Below, in pieces: positions 33,382 to 41,452 of a stretch of DNA of 64,000 nucleotides. Each line of letters begins with the position of its first letter. Positions within the stretch are counted from its first letter, which is position 1. The stretch comes from an uncultured Eubacterium sp. GTDB lineage: Bacteria; Bacillota; Clostridia; Lachnospirales; Lachnospiraceae. Location: the NCBI GenBank assembly GCA_910584875.1, contig CAJUDA010000001.1, forward strand, positions 57,558 to 121,557. Reading direction: 5' to 3'. A program made the position numbers and the translations under genes. The notes under the pieces are model-generated. The model saw nothing but the letters and a program-made list of their open reading frames with translations. It did no database searches and was not told the DNA's origin.

Positions 33382-35880
33382 ATGAAACAGTTGCATGAGA
33401 TCGATTCTGAGATTACAAGACGGAATTATGTACGCGAACTGGAATTATGCCAAAAGGCAGGAGGCGATGTCGCAAGGTATCGCCGTCTGTCTTTTGATGC
33501 ATTTCAATTAGAACAGCTTCGACTTGGACTGGAGCATGGCATTGATGTTGAGCGTTATACCAATCCGGAACTGACATGGCTTGATATGGAAAATATCCGG
33601 ATCAGCATGGAGTCCGGTGTGGACATTTCGGTATACAAAAAACAGGGCTTTGACAGACAGCAGTGTAATGAGATCCGGGACGGGATCATAGAAGAACTGG
33701 ATATTTCCCGCTATGCGGACAGGAAATATCTGGCAGCACAGATGAAGGAGATACGCAAGGGCCTGGGCAGAAAGGTAGATGTATCCTGGTATACGGACCC
33801 GGAGCTTGACTGGCTTCAGATGCGTGAAGTCCGCCGGGGACTGGAAGATGGTGTGGATGTTTCAAAGTATGCATCCAAGGAATACAGTTATCTCGTGATG
33901 AGAGCGATCCGTAAGGCACTTGTAAAGGGACAGGATATTGTTGCCTATGCCAAAAAAGGATATTCGGGGAAGGCTCTGATGGAACTCAGCAGAGGACTGG
34001 ATGAAGGAAATGATCTCAGTGATTTTCTGGAAAAAGGGTATAATGAAGAACAGCTTCGACAGATAAATAATGCTTATGCGGCAGGAGTAAATCTGATTCC
34101 CTATCTTTCAAAGGAGTTTCATGGCGCCCAGCTGGAAGAGATGGTGAAGGGGCTGAAAAAGGGTGTGGATGTAGCGCGATACGCTAAAACTACATATAAC
34201 TGGTTCCAGATGCGGGAGCTTCGCTATGGTATGGAAGACAAGATTGATGTGTCTCCTTATGAAAATCCTGATTTTACCTTTTTACAGATGGCGGAGATCC
34301 GTAAAGGTATTCTGGTGGGACTGGATGTAACGGAATATGCAAAGATATATTATGAGCCGGATGAGATGGCGGAGATCCGGGAAAAGCTTGAAAAAGACGG
34401 CACGGTTCTGACCGATGAAGTGAAAAATCTGCTGGAAGAAGATATAGCGGCGGAGCTGAAGGAAGAGCCGAAGAAGGAACAGGAAAAAGAAGAAGATTCC
34501 GACCAGGAGCTGCTTGACTCCTGTATCAGCCTGTCAGAGGACCAAATGAAGGCTACATTGAATTTTACTCCGGTTATGGGTCTTGGACTGGCGGAAAAAA
34601 TGGATGTGGGAGACGTCCTGCGCATTATGAAACATCATGATATCAAGCAGGGGATCAAAAAAGATGTCATCATTGAAAAGCTGAACAAGAAAGAGTATTA
34701 TACCGATACTGTGATCGCCCAGGGCAAAGAAGCAGTGGACGGCACAAATGGGAAATTTTTATACTATTTCCGTAAGGAACTGAAAAAGAAACCGAAGGTT
34801 CTGGAAAATGGAACCGTGGATTACAAGAGCATGGAATTGTTTGAGATGGTTCAGAGCGGTCAGCTGGTTGCTGAGTATCAGCCGGCAACCCCGGGGGCTT
34901 TTGGGTATGATGTTACCGGAAAATTGTGTTCCCCAAACCGGGGCAAAGAACTGCCGCCCCTTCATGGAAAAGGCTTTACGATGTCGGAGGACAGAAAAAA
35001 GTATTATTCCCTGCTGGACGGTATCATAGAGATGGATGCCAATGGAAACATTGACATAAGGAATGTGTACACGGTGCCGGGCAATGTAGATGTTTCGACA
35101 GGAAATATCAGTTTTGACGGGGATGTTAATATTGTCGGCAATATTGAATCCGGATATGAAGTGAAGGCGACAGGAAATGTCGTTGTGGACGGCAGCTGCG
35201 AGGGTGGTTCCATTACGGCGGGAAAAGATATCATTCTGCACAAGGGATGTCAGGGACAGAGCATCGGAACACTTCGGGCAGGAGGTACGATCACCGGACA
35301 GTTTTTTGAGTCAGTCAGTATTGAGGCCGGTGGTGATGTTGTGGCAAGTTATCTGCTGAACTGTGATGCAAGGATTGACGGCAAATTGCTGGTAGAGGGC
35401 CGCAAGGGACTGATTCTGGGCGGTTATATCTGTGCCAAACAGGGCGTCAACTGTTATGGAATAGGAAACGTCACAGAAATAAAGACGATCGTGGAAGTTG
35501 GTATCGGGAAAGAAGAGCTTGCCGACTATCAGGAACTGCTCAAGCAGATTAAAAAAATCGAGGAAGAGATCCAGACGTGTGAGAGTGCGCTGAATAAATT
35601 TATGTCACAGCAGAACCGTGATAAAAAGATTATGGGTCTGTGTGAACGTCTCACGAAGGCGGTTTATGTTGACAAGACAAAACGGAAGGAACTGCTGAAA
35701 AAGAGAAATAATAAAGTGACGGCGATGACAAAGCAGAAAGAGGCCAGGATTGTAGTCACAGCAGCGATCTATCCGGGGACGGTGCTCTATATCAATTCAG
35801 AACCGTATATCGTAAAGGATATTAAAAAGAATGTACAGTTTGTAAAACAGGATAATAAAATTGGCGTTGTCAACAGCTGA
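33382..35880 (+). CDS. FapA (DUF342) domain protein with twelve 26-residue N-terminal repeats
   Basis: An 832-residue cytoplasmic protein. Residues 29-340 consist of twelve head-to-tail 26-residue repeats (see the repeat entry). An acidic linker (about 355-385) leads to the FapA/DUF342 region: an N-terminal part (AEYQPATPGAFGYDVTGK), then a right-handed beta-helix with G-rich turns (VPGNVDVSTGNISFDGDVN, VKATGNVVVDG) at about 565-700, then a C-terminal coiled coil and a small beta domain. FapA proteins bind or organise surface polymers or polynucleotides in an unclear way; in Vibrio a FapA homologue affects the glucose transporter. Repeat fusions at the N-terminus are unusual. GGGGGG precedes the ATG. 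Confidence 0.85.
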   Translation: MKQLHEIDSEITRRNYVRELELCQKAGGDVARYRRLSFDAFQLEQLRLGLEHGIDVERYTNPELTWLDMENIRISMESGVDISVYKKQGFDRQQCNEIRDGIIEELDISRYADRKYLAAQMKEIRKGLGRKVDVSWYTDPELDWLQMREVRRGLEDGVDVSKYASKEYSYLVMRAIRKALVKGQDIVAYAKKGYSGKALMELSRGLDEGNDLSDFLEKGYNEEQLRQINNAYAAGVNLIPYLSKEFHGAQLEEMVKGLKKGVDVARYAKTTYNWFQMRELRYGMEDKIDVSPYENPDFTFLQMAEIRKGILVGLDVTEYAKIYYEPDEMAEIREKLEKDGTVLTDEVKNLLEEDIAAELKEEPKKEQEKEEDSDQELLDSCISLSEDQMKATLNFTPVMGLGLAEKMDVGDVLRIMKHHDIKQGIKKDVIIEKLNKKEYYTDTVIAQGKEAVDGTNGKFLYYFRKELKKKPKVLENGTVDYKSMELFEMVQSGQLVAEYQPATPGAFGYDVTGKLCSPNRGKELPPLHGKGFTMSEDRKKYYSLLDGIIEMDANGNIDIRNVYTVPGNVDVSTGNISFDGDVNIVGNIESGYEVKATGNVVVDGSCEGGSITAGKDIILHKGCQGQSIGTLRAGGTITGQFFESVSIEAGGDVVASYLLNCDARIDGKLLVEGRKGLILGGYICAKQGVNCYGIGNVTEIKTIVEVGIGKEELADYQELLKQIKKIEEEIQTCESALNKFMSQQNRDKKIMGLCERLTKAVYVDKTKRKELLKKRNNKVTAMTKQKEARIVVTAAIYPGTVLYINSEPYIVKDIKKNVQFVKQDNKIGVVNS
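33466..34401 (+). repeat. Twelve tandem 26-codon repeats inside the FapA-domain gene
   Basis: Each unit fits D-[VI]-S-x-Y-x(4)-[YF]-x(4)-[QM]-x-x-E-[IL]-R-x-G-[LI]-x(2)-G-V, and all twelve are exactly 26 residues with no gaps. Conserved positions are Asp1, Tyr5, an aromatic at 10, Met/Leu at 15, Ile/Leu at 18, Arg at 19 and Gly at 21. The DNA copies have diverged, so the repeat is conserved at protein level. The pattern suggests a two-helix solenoid, probably a binding surface. Confidence 0.88.
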
Positions 35881-35902
35881 GTCTGTGTAGAATTGGAAAG
35901 GC

Positions 35903-36562
35903 ATGGGTATTATTATGAATCATTCATCTTTGCTATTATTAGAATATCTGAGTTCGGTTATAGAAAACAGAAGTCTGATCACAGACCGTCATGATGAACA
36001 TATCCGGCGTTTTACTGCACTTATGCTTGAGAAGATCCGGCAGTTTTATCCGGATTATGGTCTTACGGCTGAAAACTGCAGGGAGATTGTCATGGCTTCT
36101 GCGATGCATGATATCGGGAAGGTGGCGATACCGGACAAGATTTTGATGAAGCCGAGCCGTCTGACGGATGATGAGTACCGGCTGGTAAAAAATCATACAA
36201 AAAAAGGAAAACAGATTTTTGACCATATTCTCTCAAAGATGAACCCGGAGGATGAAGACTACCAGCTTTTTCAGTATTGTGCTGAGATCTGTATGTGCCA
36301 TCATGAGAGATATGACGGCAATGGTTATCCAGGTGGACTGAAAGGGGATGATATCCCTATATCTGCGCAGGTGGTGGGGCTTGCGGATGCTTATGATTCA
36401 CTGCTCAGTGACCGTCTGTACAAATCTGCCCATACGAGGGAGGATGCATTCAATATGATCGTAGAAGGAGACTGTGGTGTCTTTTCGACCCGGATGCTGG
36501 AAATCTTCCGCATGGTCCGTCTGGAACTGGAGGAACTGTTAGAAAAAGAAAAAAGTAAATAA
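35903..36562 (+). CDS. HD-GYP-like phosphohydrolase
   Basis: A 219-residue single-domain protein. Motifs in order are MHDIGKVAIPD (HD pair), KNHTKKGKQIFD, CHHERYDGNGYPGGLKGD and ADAYDSLLSDRLYK. These are the signature blocks of HD-GYP domains, which hydrolyse cyclic di-GMP, although the GYP loop is present here as NGYPGG and no receiver or sensor domain is attached. It would be a soluble stand-alone domain, possibly acting on cyclic dinucleotides or other nucleotides. The gene follows the FapA gene by 22 bases and ends just before the spoIVA leader. Confidence 0.83.
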   Translation: MGIIMNHSSLLLLEYLSSVIENRSLITDRHDEHIRRFTALMLEKIRQFYPDYGLTAENCREIVMASAMHDIGKVAIPDKILMKPSRLTDDEYRLVKNHTKKGKQIFDHILSKMNPEDEDYQLFQYCAEICMCHHERYDGNGYPGGLKGDDIPISAQVVGLADAYDSLLSDRLYKSAHTREDAFNMIVEGDCGVFSTRMLEIFRMVRLELEELLEKEKSK

Positions 36563-36566
36563 TATT

Positions 36567-36595
36567 ACATATCAGAAAATCCCTCTGCATATAAT
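36567..36595 (+). promoter_or_regulatory. Sigma-E-like promoter of spoIVA
   Basis: ACATATC (36567-36573), a 14-base spacer and CATATAAT (36588-36595). These fit the mother-cell sigma-E pattern (KMATATT, 14 bases, CATACAAT) with one or two deviations in each box. spoIVA is a well-known sigma-E target, which supports the call. Confidence 0.55.
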
Positions 36596-36650
36596 GAATA
36601 GCAGTAAGGAAGATGCGGCAGTGCGTCGACCATAGCAAGGGGGATTTTTT
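36576..36650 (+). terminator. Terminator-like hairpin overlapping the spoIVA promoter and ribosome site
   Basis: AAAATCCCTCT (36576-36586) pairs with AGGGGGATTTT (36638-36648), 11 bp with one G-U pair and a loop of about 50 bases, followed by more T and then the spoIVA ATG at 36654. The right arm contains the ribosome site AGGGGG. A transcript starting at the sigma-E promoter would lack the left arm. Confidence 0.5.
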
Positions 36651-36653
36651 TTC

Positions 36654-38129
36654 ATGGACAAATATAATGTTTATCAGGATATGAACCGGCGCACCGGCGG
36701 CGAAATCTATCTTGGTGTTGTAGGTCCTGTCAGGACTGGGAAATCAACATTTATCAAGCGTTTTATGGAACTGGTAGTAGTACCGGAGATTACAGATGAA
36801 AATGAAAAGGCAAGGACGATAGATGAGCTGCCACAGTCGGCAACGGGGCGGACGATCATGACGACAGAGCCAAAATTTGTTCCCAAATCGGGAGCAGTGA
36901 TCCATTTCCCGAACCAGGAAACGGGGCGGATCCGGCTGATCGACTGCGTGGGATATCTTGTACCGGAAGCGGCAGGTCATGTGGAGGATGAGAGGGAACG
37001 GCTTGTGAAAACTCCCTGGTCAGAAAAGGAGATTCCTTTTTCTGAAGCGGCAGAGATTGGAACCAATAAGGTCATCCAGGAACATTCCAATATCGGGATC
37101 ATTGTTACAACAGATGGTTCATTTGGAGATATTCCGGGAGATAATTTTAAAGCAGCAGAAGAAAAAACGGTACTGGCATGTAAAAAAGCAGGAAAGCCAT
37201 TTATTATCCTGCTGAATACGGCAAGACCGGATGCGGATGAAACGATCGAACGGGCAAAACAGATGGCGCAGCAGTATGGGAAACAGGTGGTACCAGTGAA
37301 TGGCAAAGAAATGAGCAGGGAGGATGCATGGATGATCATGGAACAGATCTTATCTGATTTTCCGATTACCAGATTAAACTTTGTTATGCCGAAGTGGGTG
37401 GAATTCCTGGGCATGGATAACTGGCTGAAAGCAGACCTGGTGGAACAGTGCCGGACCGTGATCGGCAGACTTCATACGATGCGGGATGTAAATGAAGAAA
37501 ACATAAAGATGGATGCACCGTACATCAAAGAAATTTTTATCCGGGATAAACAGCTGGAAAACGGAGTTGTGAATCTGTCAATGGATTTCGAAGAAAATTA
37601 TTATTATGAAATTTTAAGTGAAATGGTAGGAACTACCATTGAAGGTGAATTTGATCTGATCGCCACACTTCGGGAGCTGGCGGGCAGGAAAAATGAATTT
37701 GAATCTGTGGCTACCGCCTGCGAACAGGTCCGCGGCAAAGGGTATGGCATCGTTCCGCCGACGGAAAACGAAATACAGATCGCGAATCCGGAACTGATCC
37801 GACATGGCAATAAATTTGGCGTCAAGATCAAAGCCAGCTGCCCGTCCCTTCATCTGATCCAGGCAAATATCGAGACGGAGATCGCCCCGATCGTGGGAAG
37901 CGAAGAGCAGGCACAGGATCTGATCGACTATATCAGCCAGAACAGCCGTGAGAACCCGGATGGGATTTTTGATACCAATATATTTGGCAAAACGATACGC
38001 CAGCTTGTCGAAGAGGGAATTAATTCCAAAGTGAACCGGCTGACAGAAGAAAGTCAGGTAAAATTGCAGGATACGATCCAGAAGGTGGTAAATGATTCTA
38101 ATGGCGGGCTTGTCTGCATTATAATCTGA
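36654..38129 (+). CDS. spoIVA: Stage IV sporulation protein A
   Basis: A 491-residue ATPase that polymerises on the outer forespore membrane and forms the basement layer of the spore coat. The start MDKYNVYQDMNRRTGGEIY is diagnostic. Walker A is GPVRTGKST (24-32); a Walker B-like LIDCVGYLVPEA follows; the conserved TEPKFVPKSG and NTARPDADET segments are present. The C-terminus ends GGLVCIII, typical for the family and needed for membrane or partner contacts. The protein marks the organism as a genuine endospore former, in line with sigK. The leader is unusual (see adjacent entries). Confidence 0.97.
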   Translation: MDKYNVYQDMNRRTGGEIYLGVVGPVRTGKSTFIKRFMELVVVPEITDENEKARTIDELPQSATGRTIMTTEPKFVPKSGAVIHFPNQETGRIRLIDCVGYLVPEAAGHVEDERERLVKTPWSEKEIPFSEAAEIGTNKVIQEHSNIGIIVTTDGSFGDIPGDNFKAAEEKTVLACKKAGKPFIILLNTARPDADETIERAKQMAQQYGKQVVPVNGKEMSREDAWMIMEQILSDFPITRLNFVMPKWVEFLGMDNWLKADLVEQCRTVIGRLHTMRDVNEENIKMDAPYIKEIFIRDKQLENGVVNLSMDFEENYYYEILSEMVGTTIEGEFDLIATLRELAGRKNEFESVATACEQVRGKGYGIVPPTENEIQIANPELIRHGNKFGVKIKASCPSLHLIQANIETEIAPIVGSEEQAQDLIDYISQNSRENPDGIFDTNIFGKTIRQLVEEGINSKVNRLTEESQVKLQDTIQKVVNDSNGGLVCIII

Positions 38130-38141
38130 ATTAAAATATAC

Positions 38142-38170
38142 TTGACAAGTGTGAAACATGTTGTTATAAT
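38142..38170 (+). promoter_or_regulatory. Consensus sigma-A promoter of the NlpC/P60 gene
   Basis: A perfect TTGACA (38142-38147), a 17-base spacer and a perfect TATAAT (38165-38170). This is the closest match to consensus in the window and implies strong expression in growing cells. Confidence 0.85.
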
Positions 38171-38238
38171 TGCTTCATAAATGTAATATTTCTGTAACAA
38201 TTAGTTAAGAAATTTGAAATATGGAGAAGGATAGCAAA

Positions 38239-39483
38239 ATGATAAACAAAGGGAAAAGGACATTGGCACTTGCCATGACAGGGACACTGTTGATAGGAAC
38301 TTGTATGCTTCCGACACGGGCAGCCATGGTTGCGACAGAGCAGCCGGTAGAAGGCGTAAACGTTGTTCTGGAAGAATATTGTAATGAAGTGCTCGGAGGA
38401 AAGGCGCTGGCACAGATTACTGGTCAGACAACGGCTTCCAGTCCGGCGGTTACTGAGACCCCTGCACCGACAGAGGCACCACAGCTGCCGGAGACATCGG
38501 ATGTGGATGATGAAAAAGATGAAGTGGAAGAACATGTGGAGCTGAATCTGAATTATAGCCGTCTCGGTATCGCTACCAATGTAGACACTTATCTGAATGT
38601 GCGTAAAAAACCGTCGACAAATGCAAAGATCGTCGGTAAAATGACGAAAAATTCAGGATGTCATATATATAGCATCAAGAAGGGCTGGGCAAAGATCGTG
38701 TCCGGTAAGGTCAACGGATATGTTAAGGCTTCCTATCTGTCCACAGATAAGAAAGCGGAGAGTCTTGTGAGCAAAGTAGGCCGCAACGTAGTAGAGATCC
38801 AGACAGATTCTCTCCGTGTACGCGCACTGCCTACGACAGAGGCGCCGATTTATTCTGTTGTCTCGGAAGGGGAAGAGTTTACCATTAAAAAAGATAAACT
38901 GACCCTTGATTTTGTAAAGAAGATCATAGATAAGGAAGATATATCGAAAAAGGCTTTGAAGAAAGCCGGCGGTTATGAAGCCATCGAAAAGGCGATGAGT
39001 GGATTTATCTGTATCTATGTGGATAACGAATACGCTTTTGTATCCAAAGAATATGTAAAAGAGCGTTATTCCCTGAAACGTGCCGTGAAGGCAAAGACAG
39101 TGAAGGCGAACAAGTCGTCCGGTGTATCCTCGGGGCAGGCATCCATCGTTGAATATGCCAAACAGTTCCTTGGCAACCGTTATGTATGGGGAGGCTCAAG
39201 TCTGACCCATGGCACAGATTGTTCTGGATTTACCATGAGCCTGTATGCACGGTATGGTCATTCACTTCCGCATAGTGCGGCGGCACAGGCTGGTGTGACA
39301 AGAAAGGTAAGCTCTCCGAAACCGGGAGATCTCTTCTTCTACAGTAATGGCAGCCGGATCAATCATGTGGCGATGTATATCGGAGGCGGTATGGTGATCC
39401 ATGCCAGCAATGCCAGGGATGGTATCAAAATTTCCAATGCGTACTACCGCAGACCGGTTAAAATCGGACGTGTTATGAATTAA
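38239..39483 (+). CDS. Secreted SH3-domain NlpC/P60 peptidoglycan hydrolase
   Basis: About 414 residues from the ATG at 38239, which has GAAGGA at good spacing; an ATG at 38221 is possible. A signal peptide (about 1-33, ALAMTGTLLIGTCMLPTRAA) is followed by a Thr/Pro/Ala-rich linker. Two SH3-like cell-wall-binding domains are likely (about 120-170, NVDTYLNVRKKPSTNAKIVG, and about 185-270, interrupted by a helical insert). The C-terminal NlpC/P60 domain has Cys328 in TDCSGF, His376 in NHVAMY and His388 in VIHASN. It would cut peptide stems of peptidoglycan, often between D-Glu and the diamino acid. The strong promoter fits a growth-related autolysin. Confidence 0.93.
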   Translation: MINKGKRTLALAMTGTLLIGTCMLPTRAAMVATEQPVEGVNVVLEEYCNEVLGGKALAQITGQTTASSPAVTETPAPTEAPQLPETSDVDDEKDEVEEHVELNLNYSRLGIATNVDTYLNVRKKPSTNAKIVGKMTKNSGCHIYSIKKGWAKIVSGKVNGYVKASYLSTDKKAESLVSKVGRNVVEIQTDSLRVRALPTTEAPIYSVVSEGEEFTIKKDKLTLDFVKKIIDKEDISKKALKKAGGYEAIEKAMSGFICIYVDNEYAFVSKEYVKERYSLKRAVKAKTVKANKSSGVSSGQASIVEYAKQFLGNRYVWGGSSLTHGTDCSGFTMSLYARYGHSLPHSAAAQAGVTRKVSSPKPGDLFFYSNGSRINHVAMYIGGGMVIHASNARDGIKISNAYYRRPVKIGRVMN

Positions 39484-39521
39484 AATCTAAAAAACAGATA
39501 AATATCAGTGATTATATCCCG

Positions 39522-39572
39522 GAGCATAGGATGTGTGAATATGATAACACATACTATGCTCTGTTTATTATT
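39522..39572 (+). terminator. Long hairpin terminator after the NlpC/P60 gene
   Basis: GAGCATAG (39522-39529) pairs with CTATGCTC (39554-39561), and ATGTGT (39531-39536) with ACACAT (39547-39552), with one mismatch between the two stems. A T-rich stretch (TGTTTATTATT) follows. An ATG inside the hairpin is not a real start. Confidence 0.6.
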
Positions 39573-39620
39573 AAAAAAAATGGACAGACTATAGGTATCA
39601 AAATATTAGGAGGTTTTGCC

Positions 39621-40220
39621 GTGAGACGCAGATATACAATGGTCTGTCTGCTTTTTGGCGCTTCTGTCCTGCTGGCGGCGATGTGCTATGGAAGTTACCG
39701 GTATGCGGAGCGGGTGACTGAGGAAAGGCTGGAGCGTACAGAAGAAAAACAGGCTCAGGTGGAACAGACAAGCGGAGGAACTGAGCAGAAGACCAGCAGC
39801 GACACAAAATATATCATTGAAATATATAATAAAGACACGGAAGAGAGTGTCAGGGAAGAACGGACCATGCCGTCTGAATATGCCGGGATGACCAGGGAGG
39901 AACTGGAATCCTATATCAGAAAAAATCTGGATGAAAAAAAAGAAGAAGAGGGAGAAGAGGGACTGGTGGGTATGGAACTGGTTTCCTTTTCCAGAGAGGA
40001 ACTGGTGATCCGGAAAACTTACCAGGAGGGGACGGGTTATATTCTCCGTCTGGTGGATGGAGAAGTGGCAGTATTTGATAAGGGGAAAGGTGATGAGTAT
40101 GAAAAGACAGGGATTTCCCAGAAAGTTCTGAGCCCCGAAGAGGTGCAGGCTCTCCAGGAGGGATACAGTGTGGATAGTGAAAAAGACTTGTATTCCATTC
40201 TTGAAAACTTTTCCAGTTAA
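39621..40220 (+). CDS. BofC-like single-pass membrane protein
   Basis: About 199 residues from a GTG at 39621 with TTAGGAGG 7 bases upstream; the upstream in-frame ATG at 39531 lies inside a terminator hairpin. It has one membrane segment (about 6-25), a polar acidic linker, and a C-terminal domain with YILRLVDGEVAVFDKG, TGISQKVLSPEEVQ and YSILENFSS. The last part resembles the BofC C-terminal domain, a factor that in Bacillus restrains activation of SpoIVB protease in the forespore. The similarity is my reading of the pattern and is not certain. Its placement between spoIVA, a wall hydrolase and a metabolic operon is suggestive but not decisive. Confidence 0.5.
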   Translation: MRRRYTMVCLLFGASVLLAAMCYGSYRYAERVTEERLERTEEKQAQVEQTSGGTEQKTSSDTKYIIEIYNKDTEESVREERTMPSEYAGMTREELESYIRKNLDEKKEEEGEEGLVGMELVSFSREELVIRKTYQEGTGYILRLVDGEVAVFDKGKGDEYEKTGISQKVLSPEEVQALQEGYSVDSEKDLYSILENFSS

Positions 40221-40264
40221 TAGTATCATGGAGAGGAAAAACGGGAAAAGAAACGAGGACTGGC

Positions 40265-41452
40265 ATGAGAAATTATTGTGAGATCGTGATCGTGGGAGCC
40301 GGAGCATCCGGTATGCTTTGCGGCGGAATTCTGGCAGAATCCGGTTTTTCCGTCATGATCGTTGAAAAAAACAGCAAACCTGGTAAGAAGCTGTCCGCTA
40401 CCGGAAACGGCAGATGCAATTTTACCAATCTGAATATGAACACAGGATATTATTACGGAGATGCCGGATGGCTGGAAAACATACTGGACCGCTATACACC
40501 GGAACGAATCATCCATTGTTTCCGCCGGATCGGAGTGTATGACAGAGAGAAGCAGGGATATGTGTATCCTTATACGAATCAGGCAGCGACAGTGGTGGAT
40601 GCATTGTGTGGATATTGCAGCCGGGGAAAGGTGGAAATTGTGACGGATTGTCATGTGGCCGCAGTGATTCCCCGCAAAGGCAGGCAGGGTTACCGTCTCT
40701 CGACTTCCCTGGGAGAGATTCAGTGTGAAACGCTGATCCTTGCCACAGGAGGCGAAGCTTCCGCAGAACTTGGCGGTGACAGCAGCGGATATGAGCTTGT
40801 GCGGAAGCTGGGCCATACGGTACATACAACACACCCGGGACTGACCGGACTGGTCTGCGGGGGGAACTGGTGGAAAAAGGTTGCGGGAACCAGGATCCAG
40901 GGACGTTTTTCTCTTCGGATTGACGGAGAATTCATAAGCGGGGAATGCGGTGAGATACAGATCACGAAAGACGGTGTTTCTGGTATTCCGGTATTTCAGC
41001 TATGCCGCCGGGCGGCATCTGCCATAAGCATGGGAAAAAATGTGGAAGGGATCATAGATTTTGTACCGCCCATGGAAGCTGAAGAACTTAAAAGATGGCT
41101 CGATCATTTTGGCGTCCAGGGACTGGTTCCGGGGAAGTGGATCCCGGTGTTAAAGGACAGGCAGGCATTAAACCGCATCCTGAAAGAATTTACTTTTACC
41201 GTGCGGGATACCTATGGAATGGAAAGGGCACAGGTGACGGCGGGAGGCGCCGCCACGGAACAGGTCTGTGCAGAAACCATGGAGTCGAAGATTTCACCGG
41301 ATTTGTACCTTATAGGGGAGCTGCTGGATATCGATGGCAAGTGCGGCGGATATAATCTGCATTTTGCCTGGAGCTGTGCGATGACAGCGGCAGAGACGAT
41401 ATACCGGAGAAAGGAAAAGGAGAAGAGCGATGCTGCAGATGTCCCAATGTAA
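40265..41452 (+). CDS. HI0933/BaiN-family NAD(P)/FAD-dependent oxidoreductase
   Basis: A 395-residue flavoprotein. The N-terminal dinucleotide site is IVGAGASGMLCGGILAE, followed by the family signature KLSATGNGRCNFTN. The middle domain contains LATGGEASAELGGDSSGY. The C-terminal GGYNLHFAWSCAMTAAE closes the FAD-binding fold. Family members include BaiN, linked to bile-acid 7-dehydroxylation in Clostridium scindens, but most have no known substrate and this assignment should not be read as a bile-acid function. The stop overlaps the next gene by 23 bases, so it begins a probable operon that continues through proB, proA and an acyltransferase. Confidence 0.86.
   Translation: MRNYCEIVIVGAGASGMLCGGILAESGFSVMIVEKNSKPGKKLSATGNGRCNFTNLNMNTGYYYGDAGWLENILDRYTPERIIHCFRRIGVYDREKQGYVYPYTNQAATVVDALCGYCSRGKVEIVTDCHVAAVIPRKGRQGYRLSTSLGEIQCETLILATGGEASAELGGDSSGYELVRKLGHTVHTTHPGLTGLVCGGNWWKKVAGTRIQGRFSLRIDGEFISGECGEIQITKDGVSGIPVFQLCRRAASAISMGKNVEGIIDFVPPMEAEELKRWLDHFGVQGLVPGKWIPVLKDRQALNRILKEFTFTVRDTYGMERAQVTAGGAATEQVCAETMESKISPDLYLIGELLDIDGKCGGYNLHFAWSCAMTAAETIYRRKEKEKSDAADVPM

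Noticed and set aside
33466..34401. Repeats considered as a CRISPR or DNA-level tandem array
   Set aside because: Units are 78 bases and in frame, with DNA too divergent for CRISPR and no spacers; the conservation is at protein level.
39531..39620. N-terminal extension of the BofC-like protein from an ATG at 39531
   Set aside because: The ATG sits in the loop-side stem of a hairpin terminator and has no ribosome site, whereas the GTG at 39621 has TTAGGAGG and leads directly into a membrane segment.
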